This document shows, in pieces, positions 34,777-44,184 of a stretch of 64,000 nt of DNA (positions are counted from its first letter, which is position 1; each line of letters starts with the position of its first letter). The DNA is from Halomonas faecis (lineage in GTDB: Bacteria > Pseudomonadota > Gammaproteobacteria > Pseudomonadales > Halomonadaceae). A program made the translations under genes and the position numbers. Location: positions 1-64,000 of the forward strand of contig NZ_JAACZO010000043.1 of NCBI RefSeq assembly GCF_010993975.1. Reading direction: 5' to 3'. Below the pieces are notes generated by a model, which was not told the DNA's origin, did not search any database, and worked only from the letters and a program-made list of their open reading frames with translations.

Positions 34777-35676
34777 ATGCCGGCGGCGCTCAGCGATCCC
34801 ATCCAGTACGCCCCGGTCACGCGGCCCTATCGTCGCTGGTTGGCGGTATCGGCCGCCGTGCTGCTGCACTTGGCGCTGCTGGGCAGTGTGGCAGGCCTGC
34901 CCTTCGTCGCTTCACTGCCGCCCGCCACCAGCTTGGACGTGGTGCTGGTGACACGGGCTTCGTCGACGCCGGTGGAGGCAGCCGCCATGGCCGAGCAGGA
35001 TCAGCGTGCCGCCGGCCAGCCGGAAACGTCGGATCCCGCTGAGGCGCGGGCGCTGGCCCAGGCCCGGCAACCCCGCCACGAGGCTGCAGCGTCGACCGCA
35101 GAGCCGCCCCAACCATCCCCTGAAGAACTCGCTGTCGATGCCAGCCAACTCGTTGCGTCTCGCACGGCGTCTGCACGCGATGCCGAGTTGCGCCCTGGAG
35201 CGGCCCGGTCCGATACGGTTTCGCCGGCTACGGCCAGCGCTGATTCTGCCTCGGGGCGCGACCGGGTGGCCGAGGCCGCCCAAAGCCGGCGTGAGCAGGG
35301 GCAATCGCCCGAGGTGGCGGGTCCCAGCGGACAGCGCTCCCGCCAAGCGGCTCGGCAAGCCGCCGAGGCGCGTTACATCGACGACTGGACACGTCGCATC
35401 GAGGTCTACGGCAACCGGGCTCACCCTGCGCCACGCGAGCTTCACGGTCAGCTGCGCATTCGCGTGGTGATCGCTCGCGATGGCGAGCTTCGCCAGGCAG
35501 AGGTGATACAATCCTCGGGACATGCCGAACTCGACCGGGCAGCGCTGGACACCGTACACGGCGCTGCGCCCTACCGTCCTTTCGACGACGACATGGGCGC
35601 GCTGGACAGTCTTTCCATTATCCGCGTCTGGCGGTTCGGCCAAGGCAATCACTACGGCGTGCGGCAGGGCCCCTGA
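34777..35676 (+). CDS. Energy transducer TonB family protein
   Basis: A 299-residue TonB-like protein with one N-terminal membrane helix (WLAVSAAVLLHLALLGSVAG), a long Ala/Glu/Gln/Pro-rich periplasmic spacer (about 65-195) and a C-terminal TonB fold (about 200-299) with LRIRVVIARDGELRQAEVIQ, SSGHAELDRAALDTV and a terminal VWRFGQ. It would link ExbB/ExbD proton force to outer-membrane receptors. The position between gshB and yqgE matches the tonB3-type gene of pseudomonads, which has been linked to surface functions. AGAGGA precedes the ATG. Confidence 0.87.
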   Translation: MPAALSDPIQYAPVTRPYRRWLAVSAAVLLHLALLGSVAGLPFVASLPPATSLDVVLVTRASSTPVEAAAMAEQDQRAAGQPETSDPAEARALAQARQPRHEAAASTAEPPQPSPEELAVDASQLVASRTASARDAELRPGAARSDTVSPATASADSASGRDRVAEAAQSRREQGQSPEVAGPSGQRSRQAARQAAEARYIDDWTRRIEVYGNRAHPAPRELHGQLRIRVVIARDGELRQAEVIQSSGHAELDRAALDTVHGAAPYRPFDDDMGALDSLSIIRVWRFGQGNHYGVRQGP

Positions 35677-35695
35677 CCCGCCGCCCGGGAGTCCC

Positions 35696-36253
35696 ATGCA
35701 AAGCTTGAAACACCATTTCCTGCTGGCGATGCCGCACCTGGAAGACCCCAACTTCGCCGGTACTCTCAGCTACCTGTGCGATCACGACGAGAACGGCACC
35801 ATGGGCGTGATCGTCAACCGCCCGCTGGACATCACCCTGGATGCCCTGTTCGAGCAGCTCGAGCTGGGGGGCGAGGAGAGCCCGCACCGCAATGCGCCGG
35901 TCTACTACGGCGGGCCGACTCACAAGGATCGTGGCTTCATCCTGCATCGTGGCGATAGCGATGCCTGGGATTCCAGCATCCAGGTGACCGAGGACATTGC
36001 CCTGACCACCTCCATGGACATGCTCCAGGCGCTGGCCAAGGGGCGCGGCCCCGAGCAGTTCCTGATCTGCCTGGGCTGCGCCGGCTGGGAAGCGGGTCAG
36101 CTCGAGCACGAGCTCAAGGAGAATGCCTGGCTCACCGTCGAAGGGCGCCCCGACATCCTCTTCGAGGTGCCGTCCGAACAGCGTCTCTCCGCCGCTGCCG
36201 GCATTCTCGGCGTCGACCTGAGCCTGATGACCCGCGAGGCCGGGCATAGCTGA
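35696..36253 (+). CDS. yqgE: UPF0301 protein YqgE
   Basis: A 185-residue UPF0301/DUF179 protein of unknown biochemical function. It starts SLKHHFLLAMPHLEDPNFAG and has the conserved GTMGVIVNRPLD, YYGGPTHKDRGFILH and GCAGWEAGQLEHELKENAWL blocks. The ATG at 35696 marks the family start. It overlaps ruvX by 1 bp (TGATG), the coupling seen in most proteobacteria. Confidence 0.93.
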   Translation: MQSLKHHFLLAMPHLEDPNFAGTLSYLCDHDENGTMGVIVNRPLDITLDALFEQLELGGEESPHRNAPVYYGGPTHKDRGFILHRGDSDAWDSSIQVTEDIALTTSMDMLQALAKGRGPEQFLICLGCAGWEAGQLEHELKENAWLTVEGRPDILFEVPSEQRLSAAAGILGVDLSLMTREAGHS

Positions 36254-36696
36254 TGAGCGAGGCCGGACAACGCCTGGTGCTGGCGTTCGACTTCGGCACG
36301 CGGCGCATCGGCGTGGCCGTGGGCAACGAGCTGGTGGGCCGCGCTCGGGAGCTCGAGCCGCTGCCGGCCCGCGACGGCATTCCCGACTGGGACGTCATTG
36401 CGCGGCTGGTGGAAGAGTGGCAGCCGGCACTGTTCGTGGTGGGGTTGCCGTTGCACGCCGATGGCAGCGCGTCGGAGATGAGCCGGCGCGCGCGCAAGTT
36501 CGGCAAGCGGCTGTTCGGCCGCTACGGCGTTCCCTGCGAGTGGGTCGACGAGCACGGCTCGACCCGCGAGGCCAAGTCGATTGCCCGCGAGGCAGGGCAC
36601 CGCGGCAACTACCGCGACCAGGGGGTCGACGGCATCGCCGCGGTGCTCATTCTGGAAAGCTGGTTCGCCCGGGAGGAGGGCCTGCCTGCTCGTTGA
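36253..36696 (+). CDS. ruvX: YqgF/RuvX family RNase H-fold protein
   Basis: A 147-residue protein of the YqgF family (putative pre-16S rRNA nuclease or Holliday resolvase). LAFDFGTRRIGVAVG carries the first acidic residue, FVVGLPLHADGS and WVDEHGSTREA follow, and DQGVDGIAAVLIL ends the fold. It is the last gene of the block. In pseudomonads pyrR-pyrB-pyrC normally follows; here an accessory cluster begins instead. Confidence 0.93.
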   Translation: MSEAGQRLVLAFDFGTRRIGVAVGNELVGRARELEPLPARDGIPDWDVIARLVEEWQPALFVVGLPLHADGSASEMSRRARKFGKRLFGRYGVPCEWVDEHGSTREAKSIAREAGHRGNYRDQGVDGIAAVLILESWFAREEGLPAR

Positions 36697-36718
36697 CGGT
36701 GCCAGGCTACCCCCCGCC

Positions 36719-37939
36719 TCACCCAGGAGAAGCCGGCTGCGCACTCATCAGCTCATGGAACTCGGCGACGGCCATGGCAGCGAACTCCGGGTCGTTGATA
36801 TGCCAGGGACAGCGAATCAGGCGACGCTCGGGAGTCTGCCGTACCGTGGCTTCCAGGGCCGCGAACAAGGCGGCGTCCGCTTGCGGATCATGAAAGGGCT
36901 GGCCGGGAGCATCGAGGGCCGAGACCCCGCCTTCGGGCAGCAGGAAGCGCAACGGCCCCCGACAGCGGTTGAGCTTCTCGCCGATCCAGCGGCCCATCTG
37001 CGCGTTCTCCTCAGCGGTGGTGCGCATCAGGGTGATCTGGGGGTTGTGCTCGTAGAGCCGCCGCTGCCGATAGCGCTCGGGTAGCGTTTCGGGACCGGCG
37101 AAGTTGACCATGTCGAGAGCCCCGCAGGAGCCCACATAGGGCAGGTCGGCTTGCGCCAGGACGTCCAGCCGCGTTTCGCCAGCGCTGAAGATGCCCCCCA
37201 TCAGCAGGTCGCAGACTTCGGTGGTGGTCATGTCCAGCAGCCCCTTCAGCATGCCGCTCGCGGCCAGTTTCTCCATCGAGCGCCCGCCAGTACCGGTGGC
37301 ATGGAAGACCAGGCAGTCATACGACGGCGACAGTGCCTTGGTCATCCGGTTGACGCACTGCGTGGTAACGCCGAACATGCTCAGGCCGATGGCCGGCTTG
37401 TCTTCGGCGACCTCGGGGATCTTGCCGCTGAGCATCCCGAGCAGGGCATGAGCGGCATTGCCGAGCACGCGGCGCGAGATCCGGTTGAGCCCCGCCACGT
37501 CGGTCACCGAATGGATCATGGCGATGTCGCTGGGCCCGACGTAGGGGGCCACATTGCCCGAGGCGATGGTCGAGACCATCACCTTGGGCACGCCGATGTC
37601 CAGGTCGCGCATGGCGGGGGTAATCAGCGCGGTGCCGCCGGAACCGCCAATGCCAATGACGCCGTCCACATCGTCACGTTCCGCGAGCAGCCGGCACAAT
37701 GCCTCGGCCATCTGCGCCACGGCACGCCCCCGGTCGTTGACGAAAACCGCCTCGGCGCCTTGGGGGTGGCAGGCGGCCACCTGGCTGGCGGGAATGTCGG
37801 CCTCGGGAGCCGCATCGCCGCCGGTACCGACATCGACGATCAACGCGTCGACCCCTGCGGTCCGTAGCAGGTCGCGCAGGTAGCATAGCTCCTCGGCCTT
37901 GGTATCACAGGTGCCGATGATGAGGGCTTTGTGTCCCAT
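36719..37939 (-). CDS. UPF0261 / Tm-1-like ATP-binding domain protein
   Basis: A 406-residue protein of the UPF0261 family, the same family as the N-terminal half of the tomato Tm-1 antiviral protein. Visible blocks are [69 protein letters not shown], and [19 protein letters not shown]. The family binds ATP; the bacterial reaction is not established. It is the last gene of an operon-like run after the TIM-barrel and SRPBCC genes and the ABC transporter, suggesting a catabolic or activating step on an imported compound. Confidence 0.88.
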   Translation of the reverse strand: MGHKALIIGTCDTKAEELCYLRDLLRTAGVDALIVDVGTGGDAAPEADIPASQVAACHPQGAEAVFVNDRGRAVAQMAEALCRLLAERDDVDGVIGIGGSGGTALITPAMRDLDIGVPKVMVSTIASGNVAPYVGPSDIAMIHSVTDVAGLNRISRRVLGNAAHALLGMLSGKIPEVAEDKPAIGLSMFGVTTQCVNRMTKALSPSYDCLVFHATGTGGRSMEKLAASGMLKGLLDMTTTEVCDLLMGGIFSAGETRLDVLAQADLPYVGSCGALDMVNFAGPETLPERYRQRRLYEHNPQITLMRTTAEENAQMGRWIGEKLNRCRGPLRFLLPEGGVSALDAPGQPFHDPQADAALFAALEATVRQTPERRLIRCPWHINDPEFAAMAVAEFHELMSAQPASPG

Positions 37940-37995
37940 GGTGCCTCCTGGTCGGCATGCGTCGTGCCGGCCTGATCGTTATCGGGTCTGGGGCG

Positions 37996-38436
37996 TCAAC
38001 CTCGTGCGCAGCGTTCGGTAGCCCCTTCGAAGGCGAGCCGGAAGGTATCCGAGACTCGCTGCACGACCTCCTTGCGATCGGTGTCATCCACGTCGAACTC
38101 CGCCCACCACTCGCCGAAGCACTGATCGGTGGTGGTGATGGGTTTCAGGCTCATCTCGGCCACGTAGCCGCGCACCGGCAGCGCTGGCGCCTCGAGGATG
38201 CGGTAACAGCAGAGGTGTTCGCGATCGGAGAGCGTGAGCAGCTCTTCGCGGATGACATTACCGTCGTGATCGTGGAAATGGCGCACGCAGCCGATCTGAT
38301 CGGCGGGTTTGCCCGCCTCGATTTCGCTCCTGGCAAAGAAGGGGTGGTAATTCGGCAAGCCGTTGAAGTCACGCAGCACGCTCCAGGCCTGCTCGAGGGT
38401 GATGGGCATGACGGCGCTGACGTAAACCCGGGTCAT
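37996..38436 (-). CDS. SRPBCC (START-like) family protein
   Basis: A 146-residue helix-grip protein of the SRPBCC superfamily (polyketide cyclase/dehydrase type): VYVSAVMPITLEQAWSVLRD, LPNYHPFFARSEIE and WAEFDVDD, with a C-terminal helix. Such folds hold hydrophobic ligands or catalyse cyclisation and hydrolysis. It lies 21 bp from the TIM-barrel gene and 56 bp from the UPF0261 gene on the same strand, so it probably acts on the same unknown compound. Confidence 0.83.
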   Translation of the reverse strand: MTRVYVSAVMPITLEQAWSVLRDFNGLPNYHPFFARSEIEAGKPADQIGCVRHFHDHDGNVIREELLTLSDREHLCCYRILEAPALPVRGYVAEMSLKPITTTDQCFGEWWAEFDVDDTDRKEVVQRVSDTFRLAFEGATERCARG

Positions 38437-38457
38437 GGTGGCGTCTCCTCGAGTCGG

Positions 38458-39285
38458 TCAGGCAATGGCCTTGAAGCGTCGAATCTGGTCGGTCAGGGCG
38501 AGTTCCGTGGGCAGGCGCTCCATGCTCGAGGCGCCGTAGAAACCGTTGCAGTGCTCGCTCTCGCGCATGACGTAGGTAGCGTCCTCCGGTGTGGCGATGG
38601 GACCGCCATGGCACAGGATGATCACGTCCCTGCGAACCCGCCTGGCCGCCTCGGCCCAGTCGTCGATCAGGCGCACCGATTCGTCCAGCGTCTTGGCCGA
38701 CTCGGCGCCGATGGTGCCGCCGACGGTGACGCCCATGTGCGCCACGATGATGTCGGCGCCCGCTTCCGCCATGGCCACGGCCTCGTCGGCCGAGAACACA
38801 TAGGGCGTGGTGAGCATGTCCATCTCGTGCGCCTGGCGGATCATGTCGACTTCACTGCCGAAGGTGATGCCGGTCTCTTCCAGGCTGATGCGAAAGGTGC
38901 CGTCGATCAGGCCTACGGTCGGAAAATTCTGGACGCCGGAGAAACCCAGCTCCTTCAGTTCACGCAGCAGCTTGGGCATGATCACGAAGGGGTCGGTGCC
39001 GTTGACGCCGGCCAGCACTGGGGTGTGCTTGACCACCGGCAGCACCTCCAGCGCCATCTCCTGCACGATCTGGTTGGCGTTGCCGTAGGCCAGCAGGCCG
39101 GCGGATGAGGCCCTACCCGCCATGCGATAGCGGCCGGAGTTGTAGATCACGATCAGGTCGATGCTGCCGGCTTCTTCGCACTTGGCCGAGATGCCGGTGC
39201 CGGCGCCGCCGCCGATGATCGGCTGGCCACGTTCTGCCATGGCCTGGAAGCGGGCCATGAGTTCCTGTCGAGCGAAGGGAGGCAT
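38458..39285 (-). CDS. TIM-barrel phosphoenolpyruvate hydrolase-like protein (Tm-1 C-terminal type)
   Basis: A 275-residue TIM-barrel protein of the phosphoenolpyruvate hydrolase-like family. Conserved blocks include [77 protein letters not shown] and [14 protein letters not shown]. In plant Tm-1 proteins a domain of this family is fused behind a UPF0261 domain. Here the two are separate genes with an SRPBCC gene between. The substrate is unknown; the PEP hydrolase name comes from family annotation and should not be taken as function. Confidence 0.86.
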   Translation of the reverse strand: MPPFARQELMARFQAMAERGQPIIGGGAGTGISAKCEEAGSIDLIVIYNSGRYRMAGRASSAGLLAYGNANQIVQEMALEVLPVVKHTPVLAGVNGTDPFVIMPKLLRELKELGFSGVQNFPTVGLIDGTFRISLEETGITFGSEVDMIRQAHEMDMLTTPYVFSADEAVAMAEAGADIIVAHMGVTVGGTIGAESAKTLDESVRLIDDWAEAARRVRRDVIILCHGGPIATPEDATYVMRESEHCNGFYGASSMERLPTELALTDQIRRFKAIA

Positions 39286-39298
39286 GAAGTTCTCCTTG

Positions 39299-40288
39299 TC
39301 ATTGCGGGTGGCTATGGGGTCGGGGCTGAGGAGTGGCTGCAGGAGCTGAGGATTTGCGTGTCCGGTATAGCTGGCCGAGCTGGCCCACCACGCCCTGGCG
39401 GAAGGTGAGTATGCAGGCCATGAACACCAGGCCGGTGATCACCGTGACCCAGGCGCCGAACGGGTCCAGGTAGTGATTGAGGGTGGAGACCAGCGCTGCG
39501 CCCACGGCGGGTCCGAACACGGTATTCATGCCGCCGAGCAGCGTCATGAGGATGACATCGCCGGACGTGTGCCAGTGCGCATCGTAAAGCGCCGCCAGCT
39601 GGAAGATGATCGCCTTGAGCGAGCCGGCGATACCCGAAAGCCCGGCCGAGAGGGTGAATACCAGCACCTTGTAGCGGGCCACGGGGTAGCCCAGCGAGAT
39701 GGCGCGGGGCTCGTGCTCGCGGATGGCGCGCAGAACGTGGCCGAACGGCGAATTGACCGTGCGCCATACCAGCCACAGGCCGGCGCCGACGATGCCGACC
39801 ACCACGTAGTAGAGTGCCGTGTCGTTGGCGAGGTCGATCACGCCCAGGAAGGTGCCGCGGGGAATGCGCTGCAGTCCGTCCTCGGCGCCGGTGAAGGGAG
39901 CCTGGAGGAAGAAGAAGAACACCAACTGCGACAGCGCCAGGGTGATCATTGCCAGGTAGATGCCGCTGCGACGAATGGCCAGGGCTCCCACGATGGCACC
40001 CAGCGCAGCTGCCACCAGGCCGCCGGCAAGAATGCCCAGTTCGGTGGGAACGCCGTAGGCTTTGACCAGCTGGCCGGTGATATAGGCGCCGGTGCCGAAG
40101 AAGGCGGCGTGGCCGAAGGAGAGAATGCCGGTATGCCCCAGCAGCAGGTTGAAGGCGCAGGCGAAGAGTACGAAACACAGCATCTTCATGATGAAGATGG
40201 AATAGACGAGCTGCGGAAAGAAGGGCACGGCGAGCAGGGCCGCTAGCCCGAGAATCAGCAGGGGGACGCTCAGGTAACGCAGGTGCAT
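39299..40288 (-). CDS. livM: Branched-chain-type ABC transporter permease (LivM)
   Basis: A 329-residue permease with about 8-10 membrane segments and the LivM hallmarks [38 protein letters not shown] and the cytoplasmic loop [21 protein letters not shown] (EAA-like). I chose the second ATG (40288), 7 bp from AGGAGG; the first ATG at 40294 is only 1 bp from it. The C-terminal tail is Pro/Ser/His-rich. It follows livH directly and precedes the TIM-barrel gene by 13 bp. Confidence 0.9.
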   Translation of the reverse strand: MHLRYLSVPLLILGLAALLAVPFFPQLVYSIFIMKMLCFVLFACAFNLLLGHTGILSFGHAAFFGTGAYITGQLVKAYGVPTELGILAGGLVAAALGAIVGALAIRRSGIYLAMITLALSQLVFFFFLQAPFTGAEDGLQRIPRGTFLGVIDLANDTALYYVVVGIVGAGLWLVWRTVNSPFGHVLRAIREHEPRAISLGYPVARYKVLVFTLSAGLSGIAGSLKAIIFQLAALYDAHWHTSGDVILMTLLGGMNTVFGPAVGAALVSTLNHYLDPFGAWVTVITGLVFMACILTFRQGVVGQLGQLYRTRKSSAPAATPQPRPHSHPQ

Positions 40289-40290
40289 GG

Positions 40291-41178
40291 TCATCCCTCC
40301 TCACGGCCGAAGAGGCCGGCGGGGCGCAGCAGCAATACCAGCACCATCACCAGGAAAACGATGGTGGAGGAGAACTCGGAGTAGAACACCCGCGTGAAGC
40401 CTTCCACCACGCCGAGCCCCAGACCGGCGACGATAGCGCCCATGATCGAGCCCAACCCGCCGATGACCACCACGGCGAAGATGATGATCACCAGGCTGGA
40501 GCCCATGGAGGGGTTGACGTGGAAGATGGGGGCGGCGAGCACACCGGCGAAGGCTGCCAGACCCACGCCCACGCCATAGGTCAGCGTGACCAGGCGCGGC
40601 ACATTGATGCCGAAGGCCTGGGTCAGCTCCGAGCGCTCGGTGGCGGCGCGCAGGCTGGCACCCAGCGAGGTGCGCTCGATGATGAACCAGGTGGCCAGGC
40701 ACAGCAGCAGCGCCGAGACGATCACGAAGCCGCGATAGAGCGGCAGGATCATGAACCCCAGGTCGATGGTACCGCGCAGCAGTTCTGGAGTGGCGAAGGG
40801 TTGGCCGGAGGAGCCGAAGGCAACGCGGAAGCCTCCCTCCAATACCAGCACCAGGCTGAAGGTCAGCAGCAGCCCATAGATCGGATCGAGCCCGTACAGC
40901 CGACGCAGGAACAGGAACTCGAATGCCATGCCGAACAGCGCCACGGCCAGCGGGGCGATGGCCAACGTCATCCAGTAATTGGCGCCCATGTACTGGGCCA
41001 GCAGGAAGGCGGTGAAGGCGCCCAGCATGAAGAAAGCGCCGTGGGCAAAATTGACGATCTTGAGCACGCCGAAAATGATCGCCAAGCCCAGGCTCAGTAC
41101 GGCATAGAAGGAGCCGTTGACGATGCCCAGCATGAGTTGACCCATCAGGGCCGGAATGGGGATGCCGAATATATCCAT
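40291..41178 (-). CDS. livH: Branched-chain-type ABC transporter permease (LivH)
   Basis: A 295-residue inner-membrane permease, partner of LivM. MLGIVNGSFYAVLSLGLAII and FGVLKIVNFAHGAFFMLGAF form the LivH signature, and RAATERSELTQAFGIN is the ATPase-contact loop. An alternative GTG start lies at 41184. It is 70 bp downstream of the substrate-binding protein gene. Confidence 0.9.
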   Translation of the reverse strand: MDIFGIPIPALMGQLMLGIVNGSFYAVLSLGLAIIFGVLKIVNFAHGAFFMLGAFTAFLLAQYMGANYWMTLAIAPLAVALFGMAFEFLFLRRLYGLDPIYGLLLTFSLVLVLEGGFRVAFGSSGQPFATPELLRGTIDLGFMILPLYRGFVIVSALLLCLATWFIIERTSLGASLRAATERSELTQAFGINVPRLVTLTYGVGVGLAAFAGVLAAPIFHVNPSMGSSLVIIIFAVVVIGGLGSIMGAIVAGLGLGVVEGFTRVFYSEFSSTIVFLVMVLVLLLRPAGLFGREEG

Positions 41179-41248
41179 GGTCACTGGCTCGTGAAGCTAA
41201 CGGTGAGCAAGGCCCGATGCCCGGCCGCAGCCGGGCACAGAGAGGGCA

Positions 41249-42478
41249 TCAATCGTTGTCGAGCAGGTGGCAGGAGCTCTCTTCCAGCGGCTGGAAAGCC
41301 TCTTCGCCGGGAATGGTGGTCACCAGGCGCAGGAAGTCGTAGTCATACTCCGACTCGCCGGGAGACTTCACTTCCCACAGGTACTGGTCGTGCACCATGC
41401 GGCCATTGGGGCGGATATAGCCGCCTTTGGCGAAGAAGTCGTTGATCTCCAGCTCGCGCATCTTTTCGGAGACGGCATCGGAATCGTCGCTACCGGCAGC
41501 CTCGATGGCGTTCAGGTAGTGCATGGTGGAGGAGTAGTTGCCGGCCTGGGCCATGTTGGGCATGCGTCCGGTGCGCTCGTAGAAGCGCTGAGAGAACTCG
41601 CGGGTTTCGTCGTTGGCATCCCAATAGAAGGCGTTGGTCAGCATCAGGCCCTGAGCGGTTTCCAGCCCCAGACTGGCGATGTCGTCATACCACAGCAGCA
41701 GTGCGGCCGGGCGTTGATCGGGCGTCACGCCGAATTCGGCCAGGGCGTTGATCGCGTTGATGGCATCGGCGCCGGTGGAGGCGATGCCGATGATCTCCGC
41801 ACCGGAGGCCTGGGCCTGCAGGGCATAGGAGGAGAAATCGGTGGTGTCCAGCGGGTGGCGAGCGGCGCCGACGACCTGTCCCCCGGCGTCGCGTACCACT
41901 TCCGACACCTGCTCCTCGAGCCCGATGCCGAAGGCGAAGTCCACGGTGAGGAAGAACCAGGTGTCGCCGCCATCTTCGACAATCGACTTGCCGGTACCGT
42001 GCGCCAGCGAATGGGCGTCGTAGGTGTAGTGGGTCACGTAGGGCGAACAGGCATCGTTGGTGAGCCCGATATTGGATGACGAGTTGACGATGGCGTGGCG
42101 CTGTTGCTCGTCGGCCACGGCGGCCACGGCCAACGCGACCCCGGAGTTGGACAGATCGTTGATCATGTCCACCCCCTCGCTGTCGTACCATTCCCGGGCA
42201 CGGCTGGCTCCGGTGTCGGCACGATTGCGGTGATCGCCGTGAATGACCTCGATGGGGGTGCCGTCGATCTCACCCCCGAAATCCTCGACTGCCATCTCCA
42301 CGGCCGCGACGGCGGCCTCGCCGGAGAGATCGGTGTAGATCCCGGACATATCGGTGAGCACGCCGATACGCACCACATCGTCGCTGTAACCGTCGCTGGC
42401 CATGGCGCTGGAGAGGCCGCCCAGGCCCAGAACGGCGGAAGACAGTACGAGGGTTTTCAAGGAGTTCGTGGCTGGCAT
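41249..42478 (-). CDS. ABC transporter substrate-binding protein, amino-acid/amide type
   Basis: A 409-residue periplasmic binding protein (Peripla_BP_6) with a signal peptide ending near AMA (about residue 27). VVRIGVLTDMSGIYTDLSGE starts the mature fold; NDLSNSGVALAVAAVADEQ and NSSSNIGLTNDACSPYVTHY line the cleft. Cysteines near DACSPY and the C terminus (ESSCHLL) may pair. The family binds leucine-type amino acids, amides, aromatic acids and others; this ligand is unknown. It is first in its operon and divergent from the AraC regulator. Confidence 0.9.
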   Translation of the reverse strand: MPATNSLKTLVLSSAVLGLGGLSSAMASDGYSDDVVRIGVLTDMSGIYTDLSGEAAVAAVEMAVEDFGGEIDGTPIEVIHGDHRNRADTGASRAREWYDSEGVDMINDLSNSGVALAVAAVADEQQRHAIVNSSSNIGLTNDACSPYVTHYTYDAHSLAHGTGKSIVEDGGDTWFFLTVDFAFGIGLEEQVSEVVRDAGGQVVGAARHPLDTTDFSSYALQAQASGAEIIGIASTGADAINAINALAEFGVTPDQRPAALLLWYDDIASLGLETAQGLMLTNAFYWDANDETREFSQRFYERTGRMPNMAQAGNYSSTMHYLNAIEAAGSDDSDAVSEKMRELEINDFFAKGGYIRPNGRMVHDQYLWEVKSPGESEYDYDFLRLVTTIPGEEAFQPLEESSCHLLDND

Positions 42479-42588
42479 TGTTCGTTTCTCCTGTTCTCAT
42501 GGGGAGCTATTGTTGTAATTTGCTCGGATTAGAACGGTTTGTTGTCTTGCTGCCTTTACCAGTTAGGGCCAACACGGGCGATTGCGCC

Positions 42589-43434
42589 ATGGCTACAGAG
42601 CACGAACAGCTATCCGAAACCCACATCGTTGGCGATGATACCCTGCAATGGATCGTGCGTGCCGACGACTGCGCGGCACTCGAGCAGAGGCATATCTCGC
42701 ATGTGGGCTTCGGCGATGCCGCGGTGCCTTATCGCATCGTCCGCACCCGCCTGAGCGGCGCCTACATCCACGGTTCGCTGGGCGGTGAAGGCCGCATGCT
42801 GCTCGACGGGCGCTGGTGCACCATGCGCCGCAACATGATGTCCTTCGCCCCGGCCCACGGGCTGCATGCCTTCCATGCCGTGCCCGACAAACGCTGGCAG
42901 TACTGCTGGCTTCGCTATCTGCCCAGTGCGCCGCGCTCGGTGGTAGGAACCATCGCGCCGATCATGCAGCACTTCGACCCCGAGCCGATGAAGCATGCCA
43001 TCCTGGGACTCTACAGCGAGGTGTTCCGCGGCCAGGGGGACCCGGCCAGCTGCGTGATGTGGGTCGATACCATCGAGCGCTATATCTCGCGTTTCGCCGA
43101 TCCCTGGCGACGCGATGCGCGTATCGTGGCGGTCTTCGAGGCGGTGATACCGACGCTGGAACGGCACTGGACCATCGAGGAGATGGCCGAGATTGCCCAC
43201 GTCAGCAGCGAGCACCTGCGGCGTATCAGCCGCAAGGTCTTCGGGCGCAGCCCCATGCAGCAGCTCACCCAGCTGCGCATGCAGCATGCTACCCACCTGC
43301 TGGCGACCAGCGATCTACCGATCGAGGAGATCGCCGAGCGGGTGGGCTATCGTAGCCCCTTCGCCTTCTCCAAGACCTTCAAGCGCATGAATGGCGTCTC
43401 GCCCTCGCACTTTCGCCGGCACGCTCGTGACTGA
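42589..43434 (+). CDS. AraC-family transcriptional regulator
   Basis: A 281-residue regulator with an N-terminal cupin-like ligand domain (about 40-120) and a C-terminal double HTH (about 180-280): WTIEEMAEIAHVSSEHLRRI and IEEIAERVGYRSPFAFSKTF, followed by the MNGVSPSHFRR end. It sits between the livGF genes and the binding-protein operon, divergent from the latter across 110 bp, and probably controls the whole cluster. The ATG at 42589 was chosen; the frame is open upstream through the intergenic region. Its first 15 codons have a degraded copy at 45047. Confidence 0.88.
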   Translation: MATEHEQLSETHIVGDDTLQWIVRADDCAALEQRHISHVGFGDAAVPYRIVRTRLSGAYIHGSLGGEGRMLLDGRWCTMRRNMMSFAPAHGLHAFHAVPDKRWQYCWLRYLPSAPRSVVGTIAPIMQHFDPEPMKHAILGLYSEVFRGQGDPASCVMWVDTIERYISRFADPWRRDARIVAVFEAVIPTLERHWTIEEMAEIAHVSSEHLRRISRKVFGRSPMQQLTQLRMQHATHLLATSDLPIEEIAERVGYRSPFAFSKTFKRMNGVSPSHFRRHARD

Positions 43435-43455
43435 CCCCCGCGATTGAGCGTGCCG

Positions 43456-44184
43456 CTACACTCCCAGGCGTGACAGTACGCTGTCGACGTCCTGTTCGAT
43501 GCCCTTGCGGTCGTAGCGTGCTGCCACCTGGCCGTGGTCGATCAGGTAGAAGTGATCGGCCACGTCCATGGCGAAGTGAAGATTCTGCTCTACCAGCAGA
43601 ATGGTGTAGCCCTGCGCCTTGAGGTGGCGGATGGTATTGCCGATCTGCTCGACGATGCTGGGTGCCAATCCCTCGGTAGGTTCGTCGAGCAACAGCAGCC
43701 TGGCCCCGGTGCGCAAGGTACGCCCGATCGCCAGCATTTGTTGCTCGCCGCCGGATAGCTTGGTGCCGGGGCTATGTCGTCTCTCGCGCAGGTGGGGAAA
43801 CAGATCGAGCACCTGCTCGGTGCTAAGACCGCTGTCGTTGACTCGCGTCGGCAGATCGAGGTGCTCCCTGACGTCGAGCGTGGCGTAGATCCCCCGATCC
43901 TCTGGGCAGAAGGCCACGCCGTGGCGGGCGATATGGAACGGACGCAGGCCGATGGTTTCGGTGCTGGCAAGCCGAATGCTGCCGCGGCGCCGCGGGACGA
44001 TGCCCATGATCGACTTCAAGGTGGTTGACTTGCCGGCGCCGTTGCGGCCCAGCAGAGTGACCACCTGACCCGGCGGGACATCCAGGTCGATGCCGTGCAG
44101 CACGTGGCTTTCGCCGTACCAGGCATGGAGGTCACGGATGGCCAGCATGGGCTCGACGGCTTGTTCCACGGCGGCTTCAGTCAT
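43456..44184 (-). CDS. livF: Branched-chain-type ABC transporter ATPase (LivF)
   Basis: A 242-residue ABC ATPase. Walker A GRNGAGKST (46-54), LSGGEQQMLAIGRTL signature and Walker B RLLLLDEPTEG are present, with the LivF-type GIVPRRRGSI and the short C terminus. GGAGG lies 8 bp before the ATG at 44184, preferred to a GTG at 44193. It overlaps livG by 8 bp. It energises LivH/LivM; AraC on the other strand interrupts the operon. Confidence 0.92.
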   Translation of the reverse strand: MTEAAVEQAVEPMLAIRDLHAWYGESHVLHGIDLDVPPGQVVTLLGRNGAGKSTTLKSIMGIVPRRRGSIRLASTETIGLRPFHIARHGVAFCPEDRGIYATLDVREHLDLPTRVNDSGLSTEQVLDLFPHLRERRHSPGTKLSGGEQQMLAIGRTLRTGARLLLLDEPTEGLAPSIVEQIGNTIRHLKAQGYTILLVEQNLHFAMDVADHFYLIDHGQVAARYDRKGIEQDVDSVLSRLGV